From the NCBI GenBank assembly GCA_051010395.1, contig JBPCVQ010000387.1, forward strand, positions 1 to 64,000: a DNA stretch of 64,000 nucleotides, in the 5' to 3' direction. Position numbers and translations under genes: made by a program. Source of the DNA: JANQPX01 sp051010395 (GTDB lineage Bacteria; Pseudomonadota; Alphaproteobacteria; Geminicoccales; Geminicoccaceae). This document shows positions 1-7,894 of this stretch, piece after piece (within the stretch, counting starts at the first letter, position 1; every line of letters starts with the position of its first letter). Under the pieces are notes generated by a model. The model searched no databases. It saw nothing but the letters and a program-made list of their open reading frames with translations, and was not told the origin of the DNA.

Positions 1-706
1 ACGTACCGCAATGCACAAACCGCACATTGTCGTGTTGCTTCGCCGAAGAGGCGATCGCAACGGACGAATTGTGGCCGGTCATGAACACCACATTTGCACC
101 GTCGGCAACCAGCCGGTCAACGGCGTCCTTAACCTCAGCTTCATCCTCGGAGGAGATCTCCAACATCATTGTGTCATCGACCAGGGGATTTTCCGCCAAA
201 CTGAGCCGACCCTTCTCATGCATGAAGGTCCGGCCGCCGTCGTCGATCGGGCCAGCGTAGATGAAACCGGCCGTAATTAGAGAAGGATCAGGCGTTATTG
301 CGGGATCGGTCTCCGGAGGAGAACCTGCGTCGACAACTGGAGCGGTTGCCGCCGTCTCGTCGTCATCTACGCCCAGGGAAGCAGTGGCAACGCCATTCTC
401 GACGCTTACCACTAGCCCTCCCTGGTCAGTAGACAATTGATAGGTGCCGTTTGACCAACTGATGAGCCTGCCGCTTACGACACCGCCGTCCGTCGTGGGG
501 ATCTACACGCGCTCAATGCTACTGATCGGCACCTGCTGCATGCCGGCGCCTTCATACTTGATCGACAGAGTCTTGCCGAGCGAGCGGACTGCGGTGCCCT
601 TGATGACCTCGCCGTTCGCCAAAACGAAGGTTTCGGCGAGAGACGGCGAGGTCATGGCCAACAGTAAAGCTACTGCCATACAGCTGCGAAGGCTTAACAT
701 CGTCAT
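1..706 (-). pseudogene. BMP-family (PnrA/Med-like) binding protein with extra N-terminal domain, interrupted by in-frame TAG; incomplete at left edge
   Basis: Reading leftward from the ATG at 706, the frame gives a signal peptide (about residues 1-24, cleavage after SLA), then a small domain (ETFVLANGEVIKGT, VRSLGKTLSIK), then a TAG at 503-505. Past it the same frame stays open to position 1: more of the small domain, an acidic/Pro-rich linker, and a sequence typical of BMP/PnrA-like periplasmic binding proteins (GFIYAGPIDDGGRTF, DRLVADGANVVFMTG). The paralog at 3580-4059 has GAG (Glu) at the codon aligned with TAG, so one G-to-T change explains the break. As written, only a 67-residue secreted peptide is made; the BMP part would lack a signal peptide. 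It starts 9 nt after the TAXI gene stop, so the two form one operon. Seen: open frame, paralog alignment. Inferred: nonsense mutation or sequence error. Confidence 0.8.
503..505 (-). other. In-frame amber codon replacing a Glu codon
   Basis: The minus-strand context is GAG CGC GTG TAG ATC CCC (E R V stop I P). The paralogous gene reads DRVEIV with GAG at 3772-3774. TAG is used as the ordinary terminal stop of several intact genes here (stops ending at 3438, 4059 and 10631), which argues against genome-wide amber recoding. Confidence 0.85.
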
Positions 707-715
707 ATCTCGACC

Positions 716-1678
716 TTACTGGGTCAGACTGCTCAAGGCTTCCTCTGCTGACCAATGGCGTGGCACACCAGGAACGTCAAGGGACAGATCGATTTCTCCC
801 CAGCTTTCATGGTAGCCGCCTTCCAAGAAGGTGTCATACTCTGAAAAGAGCGCATTCGCGAAGCGTTGGAGCGAAGCGCCGCGCGGGTGCCCTTTCGGCC
901 AATTGTAGCTGATGAGCGCATTGGCGACCGAGACCGTATTGACTGTCGATGCGCTATCGATCAGCGCCGGATAATCCGCAGAGGTAAGCGCCGTTGGTGC
1001 GTAGATCCCAATCAGTGAGTCGGCTGGGACCGAGAGGAGGTGCAAAGGCTCACCTTGCTTGACTTCCTCAATGACGGAGACTGGCTTGCCGGATGCGCGC
1101 ATCATCGCGGCGATTTCGCCTTTCCGCAATTTGTCCAGCGCAACCTGATGCGGGTAAGTGGTGACCTCGACGTCGATGCCCAACGTGTCGAAAACGACGC
1201 TCGACGTCATGAAGGTGCCGCCGTCGGTCGGTCCGTAATTCACCTGCTGGCCGGCTAGATCATAGATCGAGCGGACATTTTTCGACGCGAGAACATGAAA
1301 CTGGTCGACGTTCAAAGGCGCTAGCAGCCTGACCGCCGACTTGATGTTCGGGTAGATCTCGTTGCTGGCCATGAAGTCGATGACGTCCTGCTGGACGATC
1401 GCCATATCGATACCACGGAGAAACAGAAGGTCCTCGACGTCTTTCACTGATCCAAGGCCGACCATGGGCACGACACGCAGATCGTAGCCGCTGGAAAGCG
1501 CCAGTCCCATGTCGGCGGCTAGGCTCAAATCCGAGCCGCCCAGCGAACCTGCCATGATCCCGACCACGTTCTGGTTCACCTTCTGGCGGGTTTCGTCCAG
1601 GGTTTCCGCGTGTGCCCCCGAGGCCCCGCTAAGTCCAAGCGCAATGCAGGCGCCCAAGGCGAAATTGGAAAGTTTCAT
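716..1678 (-). CDS. TAXI-family TRAP transporter solute-binding protein
   Basis: A 320-residue periplasmic binding protein, a normal length for the TAXI family of TRAP transporter receptors. The start at 1678 is chosen because a GGAGG lies 10 nt upstream and a signal peptide follows at once (about residues 1-24, ending GAHA). Mature-protein signatures include GIMAGSLGGSDLSLAADM near the N-terminus and a YGPTDGGTFMTSS segment in the ligand cleft. The frame stays open another 59 codons upstream, but that part has no signal or homology. No TRAP permease adjoins it, so it must work with a permease encoded elsewhere (a fused TAXI permease lies at 47479-49575 but has its own receptor). The BMP-type gene follows 9 nt downstream. 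Ligand unknown. Confidence 0.88.
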   Translation of the reverse strand: MKLSNFALGACIALGLSGASGAHAETLDETRQKVNQNVVGIMAGSLGGSDLSLAADMGLALSSGYDLRVVPMVGLGSVKDVEDLLFLRGIDMAIVQQDVIDFMASNEIYPNIKSAVRLLAPLNVDQFHVLASKNVRSIYDLAGQQVNYGPTDGGTFMTSSVVFDTLGIDVEVTTYPHQVALDKLRKGEIAAMMRASGKPVSVIEEVKQGEPLHLLSVPADSLIGIYAPTALTSADYPALIDSASTVNTVSVANALISYNWPKGHPRGASLQRFANALFSEYDTFLEGGYHESWGEIDLSLDVPGVPRHWSAEEALSSLTQ

Positions 1679-2130
1679 GAAATTGGTTCCTCCGTTGGTT
1701 GGTTCCAGGGCATTTGCTCGCAGTGTTCGTTCCCCTCGAGCAGCCCGATCATTCAAACAAAATTCATTCCACATCAGCATCAGATCCTGACGGTGACGAC
1801 AGGTAGCTTTGCAGAAAGGCCCATCGGCAGACTGCTGCCATGGGCCTTCGCTCATCCGGACGATATGCAGCGACGTCCAGGTCGGATGACGCCGTCAGAT
1901 CGCCGTCTGACTGCTAAATGGCGCGACAATTTACTATCGACTGACCCGTTGTGAAAGGCTTTATATCGCGGATTTCCTACTTGCTCAGTGCTCATTTTCT
2001 CCGTGAATGCGAACGTATGGGCCGCTCAGTCGCGTCTGAGGTTTTATTGCAACGATCTGAAAAAAAAATCGGGCCAGGTTGCCAGATTTAAGCTAATGAT
2101 GCGGCAAACCGCAAAAAAGGAGGCTCTATC
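1679..2130. promoter_or_regulatory. Divergent intergenic region, no gene seen
   Basis: 452 bp between the minus-strand TAXI operon and the plus-strand lipoprotein. I see no convincing gene. Two short inverted repeats are present: GTCAGA/TCTGAC at 1894-1911 with a 6-nt spacer, and CTCAG/CTGAG at 2025-2040. The region probably carries both promoters; I could not assign -35/-10 boxes with confidence. A strong AAGGAGG at 2117-2123 serves the plus-strand gene. Confidence 0.4.
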
Positions 2131-3438
2131 TTGACTGACGTTTTTGACCGTAATCGGGTCATGCATATACCGCTCGCTGGGGCTTTGCTCTCGCTTGGTC
2201 TGGCATCGGGGTGCTCGTTCGGCAGTATCCAAGCGAGTGAACCAAAGACCTTCGCCAAGGTTGGCGAGTTGTCGGTTGCCGGTAATGGCAAGTCAGAGGC
2301 CGCTGAAATCTTGGCGGCCAGTGATGATGAACAGACGTTGATCTTCACGGATTCGCCGGCGGGCGGGCTGGGTTTCGTCGATGTCAGCGATGCTTCTGCC
2401 CCGAAGGCTGACGGTATGCTTGCCGTCGATGGCGAGCCGACCTCTGTGGCGGTTCGGGAGGGGCATGCCCTCGTGGCGGTCAATACCTCCGAGAGCTTCG
2501 TAGAGCCCAGCGGCCATCTCGCCGTCATCAATGTGGTTGGCCGTGAGGTGCATGATCGCTGCGATGTCGGCGGTCAGCCGGATTCAGTCGCGGTTAGTCC
2601 GGACGGCGCCTATTTGGCCATCGCCATCGAGAACGAGCGTGATGAAGATCTGAACGATGGCGCTCTTCCGCAGCTACCCGCAGGCCACCTGGCCATTTTC
2701 GATCTTGATGCCGACGGTGTCCCGACCAACTGCGATGACGTCCGGATCGTCAATCTGACCGGCCTGGCTGAGGTCGGCGGCGATGATCCCGAGCCGGAAT
2801 ACGTCGCTATCAATGATGATAATCTGGCCGCCGTCACGCTGCAGGAGAACAATCATATCGCGATCGTAGACCTCGCGACGGGTACGGTTGCCAGTCATTT
2901 CTCCGCGGGGTCCGTCGATCTCAAGGATGTTGATCTGACCGATGACGGCAAGGTGTCGCTGACTGAATCGGCTGACGACGTGCCAAGAGAGCCCGATGCT
3001 GTCACCTGGCTGGACAGTGGCCATCTCGCCACCGCCAACGAAGGTGATATGAACGGTGGCGGACGTGGCGTCACGGTTTTCGATCAGTCGGGTGCCGTCG
3101 TTTGGGATAGCGGTTCGGAGACCGAGAAACAGGCAGCCAAAGCTGGCGTTTATCCGGATGACCGTTCTCCGAAGAAGGGCACCGAGCCCGAGACTGTAGC
3201 CTTCGCAGACTATGATGGCAGCGGCGTGATGTTCGTCGCCCTGGAGCGTGCGAATGCCGTTATGGTCTATGAGGTTAGCGATAGTGGTAGCCCGACCTTC
3301 CTTCAGCTCCTGCCGACCGGCTTCGGGCCTGAGGGTATCCTGCCGCTTCCGGGACGCAACATGGTGGCGGTTGCCAATGAGGCTGATCCAGGCGAAGGGC
3401 TGCCGTCGACAATTGACCTGTTCGCCGTCAGTAAATAG
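2131..3438 (+). CDS. Beta-propeller lipoprotein, choice-of-anchor I / phytase-like family
   Basis: 435 residues. The TTG at 2131 is preferred because AAGGAGG ends 7 nt upstream; an in-frame ATG at 2161 has no ribosome site. The N-terminus carries a lipoprotein signal with lipobox LASGC (Cys28), so the protein should be anchored to a membrane facing the periplasm. The rest has WD/YVTN-like repeat phrases (GGQPDSVAVSPDGAYLAIA, REPDAVTWLDSGHLATANEGD, KKGTEPETVAFADYDGSGVMFVALER), which resemble the choice-of-anchor I and esterase-like phytase families. It is short for the choice-of-anchor I group and ends after the last propeller blade. It is strikingly rich in Asp/Glu. Enzymatic role unproven. 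It sits between the two paralogous small-domain genes. Confidence 0.7.
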   Translation: MTDVFDRNRVMHIPLAGALLSLGLASGCSFGSIQASEPKTFAKVGELSVAGNGKSEAAEILAASDDEQTLIFTDSPAGGLGFVDVSDASAPKADGMLAVDGEPTSVAVREGHALVAVNTSESFVEPSGHLAVINVVGREVHDRCDVGGQPDSVAVSPDGAYLAIAIENERDEDLNDGALPQLPAGHLAIFDLDADGVPTNCDDVRIVNLTGLAEVGGDDPEPEYVAINDDNLAAVTLQENNHIAIVDLATGTVASHFSAGSVDLKDVDLTDDGKVSLTESADDVPREPDAVTWLDSGHLATANEGDMNGGGRGVTVFDQSGAVVWDSGSETEKQAAKAGVYPDDRSPKKGTEPETVAFADYDGSGVMFVALERANAVMVYEVSDSGSPTFLQLLPTGFGPEGILPLPGRNMVAVANEADPGEGLPSTIDLFAVSK

Positions 3439-3579
3439 CTAGTGAGGGCGGTGGGGAAAGGTAGGGGCGGCTGGATCGGTCAGCTCTCTTCCTTCCCCCG
3501 CCGCTCCATAGACTGTGCTGCGCGACGTCCCTTGATGTTGCGCGATGCAGGAGGTGGAGCGGAGACGAGCGCAAAAGCC

Positions 3580-4059
3580 ATGAGATGTTGTGTTTGCTGG
3601 ATCGCTTTCAGTCTGGCCGTAGCGCCAGCCGCCACCCATGCTGAAACCTTCTTTGTCGAGGATGGTACTGTCGTCGAGGGAACCGTCTTGCGTTCCCTTG
3701 GCAACACATTGACTATCAAACGCGATAATGGAGGCATGTATCAGCTGCCGCTGAGTCTGGTCGACCGAGTGGAGATAGTGGCTGATGATGGTGAGCTGAT
3801 TGCCGGCAGCCTCGCCTGGTGGGCCGCCAAGGTCTACGTTGTCGTGACCAGCGATGGGCTCGTCGAGGTTAAGGATGGCGTGATTAAAAGGGTTTCAGAT
3901 CCTGACCAAGCTCCGAGTTCTACTGTTGGTGAGTCGAGCCCCGCACTTGGTGAGCCGACCCCCGCACGCGATGCGGACCGGATCGGCGAAGCACCAGCGC
4001 CGGCAACGAGGTCATTCATCAATGAGCAGGAGCCCAAGAAACTTGAACCAACCATGTAG
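3580..4059 (+). CDS. Secreted small-domain protein, paralog of the N-terminal domain of the broken BMP gene
   Basis: 159 residues from the ATG at 3580, chosen because a hydrophobic signal peptide (about 1-21, ending THA) begins there; in-frame starts at 3442 and 3535 only add non-signal residues, so the start is not certain. Residues 22-90 align closely with the domain before the BMP module at 1-706: ETFFVEDG / ETFVLANG, RSLGNTLTIK / RSLGKTLSIK, DRVEIV / ERV-stop-IP. After residue 95 comes a Pro/Ser/Ala/Glu linker and the protein stops with no BMP domain. I do not recognise a characterised function; the alternating beta pattern suggests a small beta-barrel. Probably periplasmic, perhaps a binding accessory. 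Confidence 0.6.
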   Translation: MRCCVCWIAFSLAVAPAATHAETFFVEDGTVVEGTVLRSLGNTLTIKRDNGGMYQLPLSLVDRVEIVADDGELIAGSLAWWAAKVYVVVTSDGLVEVKDGVIKRVSDPDQAPSSTVGESSPALGEPTPARDADRIGEAPAPATRSFINEQEPKKLEPTM

Positions 4060-4223
4060 AAAGTCCATTCGCGTTCTGATCTCCAGCCCATAGCGGAGAG
4101 CACAGATTGGTACGCCTCTTCGTTCCGAAAAGGTATCAGCAGCCTTGGCGTAAGTGTTCCTTGGTTCTATACAACTTTCATTAAGATCCCTGGGCTAAGC
4201 CGCATAGTCGGCGAGGAGACGGC

Positions 4224-5681
4224 ATGATCCGCGAAGCACTTACCTTCGATGATGTTCTCCTTCAGCCAGCACGATCCGAAATCCTGCCCGCCCAAGCCGA
4301 TGTCGGCACCAGGCTCACCCGCGACATCAGCCTCAACATCCCGTTGATTTCGTCAGCGATGGATACGGTTACCGAAAGCGCTATGGCGATCGCGATGGCG
4401 CAGGCAGGAGGTCTTGGTATCATTCACAAGAACCTCGACATTGAGACTCAGGCGGCCGAGGTGCTTCAGGTCAAGAAGTTTGAAAGCGGCATGGTGGTCA
4501 ATCCAATTACGCTGCCGCCGAGCGCACCGCTTGCCGAAGCCTTGGCCCTGATGGCCAAGCACAAGATTTCCGGCATTCCCGTAGTCGAAGGCGAGGAGAA
4601 AACACTCGCCGGAATTCTCACCAATCGCGATGTCCGTTTCGCCAGCGATACCAGTGTGCCCGTGAGCGAGCTGATGACGTCGGAGAACTTGGTAACGGTC
4701 CGTGACGATGTCGGCAGCAATGAAGCGCGTGCGCTCCTACATCGCCACCGCATCGAAAAGCTCCTGGTGGTCGATGGCGATGGCTGCCTCGTCGGTTTGA
4801 TGACCGTCAAGGACATCGAAAAAGCCGACACCAATCCCAATGCCGTCAAAGATAACCAGGGGCGCTTGCGCGCTGGCGCTGCCATTGGCACGGGCGATGA
4901 GGCCATGGAGCGATCGGCGGCGCTGATCGACGCCGGCGTCGACGTGATCGTCGTGGACACGGCGCATGGCCACTCGATTGGTGTCTTGAAGGCCATCGAA
5001 CGCCTTCGTCGTCAAAGCAATGCGGTTCAGCTCATCGCCGGCAACATCGCGACCGGCGACGGGGCAAAGGCCTTGATCGATGCTGGCGCCGATGCCGTCA
5101 AAGTGGGGATCGGTCCAGGCTCCATCTGCACTACGCGGGTCGTCGCGGGCGTCGGCGTACCGCAGCTCGCGGCTCTCCTCGATCTTGCGGAAACCTGCCA
5201 AAAGCTGGGTGTGCCGGTGATCGCCGATGGCGGTATTCGGTCGTCGGGCGACCTCGCCAAGGCGATTGCTGCGGGCGCCGATTGCGCCATGATCGGTTCG
5301 CTTTTCGCTGGGACTACGGAGAGCCCTGGCGAGGTCTATTTGTATCAGGGGCGTTCCTACAAGAGCTATCGCGGCATGGGCTCGCTCGGTGCGATGGCCC
5401 GCGGCTCGGCTGATCGCTATTTTCAGCAGGAGGTCCAGGACAGCCTGAAGCTCGTGCCTGAGGGTATCGAGGGGCAGGTTCCCTATCGCGGCCAGCTCGG
5501 CACCATCGTGCATCAGCTGGTCGGCGGCCTCAAGGCGGCGATGGGCTATACCGGCAATCCCGACATCGCGGCCATGCAGCGCGGCTGCACATTCCTCCGC
5601 GTGACCCAGGCAGGGGTCCGCGAAGGCCACGTCCATGATGTGGCGATCACCCGCGAAGCACCCAATTACCGACGCGAATGA
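4224..5681 (+). CDS. guaB: Inosine-5'-monophosphate dehydrogenase
   Basis: 485 residues, the usual IMPDH length. It oxidises IMP to XMP with NAD+ in the first committed step of guanine nucleotide synthesis in the cytosol. The catalytic loop GIGPGSICTTR places the nucleophilic cysteine at residue 302. Two CBS motifs lie between about residues 95 and 205 (KHKISGIPVVEG; HRIEKLLVVDGDGCLVG) and the mobile-flap region YRGMGSLGAM follows. Start at 4224 with a GAGGAGA ribosome site. It stands alone as a single gene; two tandem 21-bp repeats begin inside its stop codon. No oddities in the protein. Confidence 0.98.
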   Translation: MIREALTFDDVLLQPARSEILPAQADVGTRLTRDISLNIPLISSAMDTVTESAMAIAMAQAGGLGIIHKNLDIETQAAEVLQVKKFESGMVVNPITLPPSAPLAEALALMAKHKISGIPVVEGEEKTLAGILTNRDVRFASDTSVPVSELMTSENLVTVRDDVGSNEARALLHRHRIEKLLVVDGDGCLVGLMTVKDIEKADTNPNAVKDNQGRLRAGAAIGTGDEAMERSAALIDAGVDVIVVDTAHGHSIGVLKAIERLRRQSNAVQLIAGNIATGDGAKALIDAGADAVKVGIGPGSICTTRVVAGVGVPQLAALLDLAETCQKLGVPVIADGGIRSSGDLAKAIAAGADCAMIGSLFAGTTESPGEVYLYQGRSYKSYRGMGSLGAMARGSADRYFQQEVQDSLKLVPEGIEGQVPYRGQLGTIVHQLVGGLKAAMGYTGNPDIAAMQRGCTFLRVTQAGVREGHVHDVAITREAPNYRRE

Positions 5682-5721
5682 CCCGACGCGGGTCGGCGTT
5701 GACCCTACGCGGGCCCGCGTT
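5680..5721 (+). repeat. Two tandem 21-bp imperfect repeats starting in the guaB stop codon
   Basis: Copies at 5680-5700 and 5701-5721 differ at few positions, and a third degraded start (GACTTTGCGC) follows. The first copy folds as GACCCG-ACG-CGGGTC (5680-5694), a 6-bp stem with a 3-nt loop whose first two bases are the last two of the stop codon. No U-tract follows, so it is not a classic terminator. Confidence 0.75.
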
Positions 5722-5839
5722 GACTTTGCGCTGGTGGCCAGGCGGTCTTCGGGTGGACAAGCTCGTGCCGGGCTAGGATGATCGTTGGCGCGACCAACCT
5801 GAACGGAGCGCGTCAACGTCCCATGACCTCGAGATTTGC

Positions 5840-7891
5840 ATGAAGCCCGATTCCGGCAGCATCGCCGGCGTCGATGTCGGCGGCACCTTCACCGATCTTG
5901 TGCTTCTGGATCGGGATAATCGGGTGCATCTGAAGAAGACGCCGACCACGCCCGATAACCAGGCTTTTGGCGTTCTGGATGCGCTGTCTTCGGCAACCGA
6001 CGACATCGCCTCGATCGACGTCATCGTTCATGGCACCACCACCACGACCAACGCGGTGCTGGAACGAAAGCTTGCGAAGACCGGCCTGATCACCACCCTT
6101 GGCTTTCGCGACATTCTCGAACTCGGCAGGCGCACCCGGCCGCAGCCCTACGGCATGGTCGGCACGTTTCGACCGATCATCCCACGCGACCTTCGAATGG
6201 AAGTGCCGGAGCGATTGGACGCTGCAGGCGATGTGCTTACGCCGCTGGACGATGCTGCGGTCAAGGAAGCTTGTTCGTACCTCCTCTCGGAGGACTGCCA
6301 GGCCCTGGTGATTCATTTTCTGCACGCCTATGCCAATCCCGCCCATGAGCTGCGCGCCGCCGAAATCGCCGCCGAAGTCTGGCCGAACGACCACATCACC
6401 ATGGGCCACGCGCTCCTTTCGGAATATCGGGAATATGAGAGGGGCGTGACGGCGGCGGTCAACGCCTCGGTGCAGCCGATCCTCCATCGCTATCTCGATC
6501 GGCTGCAGTCCGAATTATCAAAGAAGGGATTTTCGCGCGATCTGCTCGTGGTCAACGGCAATGGTGGCATGGTCTCGGCCAAGACCGCACCGGACGAGGC
6601 GGCGAAGACCGTCATGTCCGGCCCGGCATCCGGGGTCATGGCCGCCGCCTATACCGCCGCTCGCGCCGGGCTTCCCGATATCATCACCTACGATATGGGT
6701 GGAACCTCCTCGGACGTCGCCGTTATCAGGGATGGTGTGCCTGCGGTCAGCCATGAGCTCGAGATCGAATATGCCATGCCCGTGCATCTGCCGATGGTCG
6801 ACGTGCGCACGATCGGCTCCGGCGGTGGCTCGATCGCCTGGATCGATGATGCCGGTCTCTTGCAAGTCGGCCCTGAAAGCGCCGGCGCCGATCCGGGACC
6901 GATCTGCTACGGTCGGGGCGGGCGAAAACCGACGATCTCGGATGCCAATCTGGTGCTCGGCAGGCTCAGCCCGGAAAAGCTCTTGTCGGTCGAGAGCGAG
7001 GTCGCTCTGGACGATATTCGAGCGATCATCGGCGATGTGATCGCCGCACCACTCGGCCTCGACGTTGACCAGGCCGCAGGCGCTATCCTTACCATCGCCA
7101 ATGCCAAGATGGCGGGCGCCATCCGCATGGTCTCGGTTTCCAAGGGCTTGGATCCCAGGGATTTTTCGTTGTTTGCCTTTGGTGGAGCTGGCCCGTTGCA
7201 TGCAGCTGCCCTTGCAGCCGAACTCGCGATTCCCCGCGTGCTGATCCCGGCGAGGCCTGGTATCACCAACGCTCTTGGTTGCGTGGTCGCCGACCTCCGA
7301 AAGGACTTCGTCAAGACGCTGAACCGCCCGGTCGATGGCATCGACATGACCGACGTCCACGCCATCCTTCAAAGTCAGGTCGACGAGGGCAGGGGGATGA
7401 TCGAGGCGGAGCCTATCGACATCGAGCGCATCGACATCATCCATACCGCCGACATGCAGTTCATCGGCCAGACCCATCTCCTGACCGTCACCCTGCCATC
7501 GGCCGATATCGATCGGCCAACGTTGCAAGGGCTGTTCGAAACAGCCTATTTCGAACGTTTCCATGTCGAGCTTCCCGAAATTCGCGCCAATCTGGTCAAC
7601 CTCAACACCACCGTCATCGGCCGCCGCCCGCCCATCGACATCTCGACACTGATCCCCCGCGAGGCGCGGGGGCCGTTACTTGGCGAGGCTCTAAGCGGGC
7701 GGCGTTCGGTGTGGTTTGAAGGAGGGTGGGTGGAGACGCCGATTTACTGGAGGGATCATCTGCCGCTCGATGCGGCCTTTGCCGGACCGGCGATCATCGA
7801 GCAGATGGACACGACCATCGTCATCGAGCCTGGTCAACGTGTCAGCAGCGACGACGACGGCAATCTGATCATAGCGGTGGAGCCAAAGTAA
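5840..7891 (+). CDS. hyuA: Hydantoinase/oxoprolinase subunit A (N-methylhydantoinase A type)
   Basis: 683 residues, typical for HyuA. This is the ATP-binding subunit of ATP-dependent hydantoinase/5-oxoprolinase/acetone-carboxylase-like enzymes; with subunit B it opens cyclic amides. The ASKHA-type phosphate loops are visible: VDVGGTFTDLVLLD near residue 10 and YDMGGTSSDVAVI near residue 285. HGTTTTTNAVLERK and GADPGPICYGRGG are family motifs. ATG at 5840 has only a weak ribosome site. Subunit B starts 3 nt after the stop, so the subunits are co-translated. Substrate is unproven; the nearby DMGDH-type gene makes N-methylhydantoin or a related cyclic ureide plausible. Confidence 0.92.
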   Translation: MKPDSGSIAGVDVGGTFTDLVLLDRDNRVHLKKTPTTPDNQAFGVLDALSSATDDIASIDVIVHGTTTTTNAVLERKLAKTGLITTLGFRDILELGRRTRPQPYGMVGTFRPIIPRDLRMEVPERLDAAGDVLTPLDDAAVKEACSYLLSEDCQALVIHFLHAYANPAHELRAAEIAAEVWPNDHITMGHALLSEYREYERGVTAAVNASVQPILHRYLDRLQSELSKKGFSRDLLVVNGNGGMVSAKTAPDEAAKTVMSGPASGVMAAAYTAARAGLPDIITYDMGGTSSDVAVIRDGVPAVSHELEIEYAMPVHLPMVDVRTIGSGGGSIAWIDDAGLLQVGPESAGADPGPICYGRGGRKPTISDANLVLGRLSPEKLLSVESEVALDDIRAIIGDVIAAPLGLDVDQAAGAILTIANAKMAGAIRMVSVSKGLDPRDFSLFAFGGAGPLHAAALAAELAIPRVLIPARPGITNALGCVVADLRKDFVKTLNRPVDGIDMTDVHAILQSQVDEGRGMIEAEPIDIERIDIIHTADMQFIGQTHLLTVTLPSADIDRPTLQGLFETAYFERFHVELPEIRANLVNLNTTVIGRRPPIDISTLIPREARGPLLGEALSGRRSVWFEGGWVETPIYWRDHLPLDAAFAGPAIIEQMDTTIVIEPGQRVSSDDDGNLIIAVEPK

Positions 7892-7894
7892 CCG

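Noticed and set aside
503..505. Pyrrolysine or programmed amber readthrough
   Set aside because: TAG is a normal terminal stop for several genes here, no supporting pyl genes are in the window, and the next bases (ATC) are not a recognised readthrough context.
4737..5816. Long open frame on the minus strand antisense to guaB
   Set aside because: It is the complement of a well-conserved gene, has no recognisable protein features and reflects high GC content; the same applies to other long antisense frames in the window.
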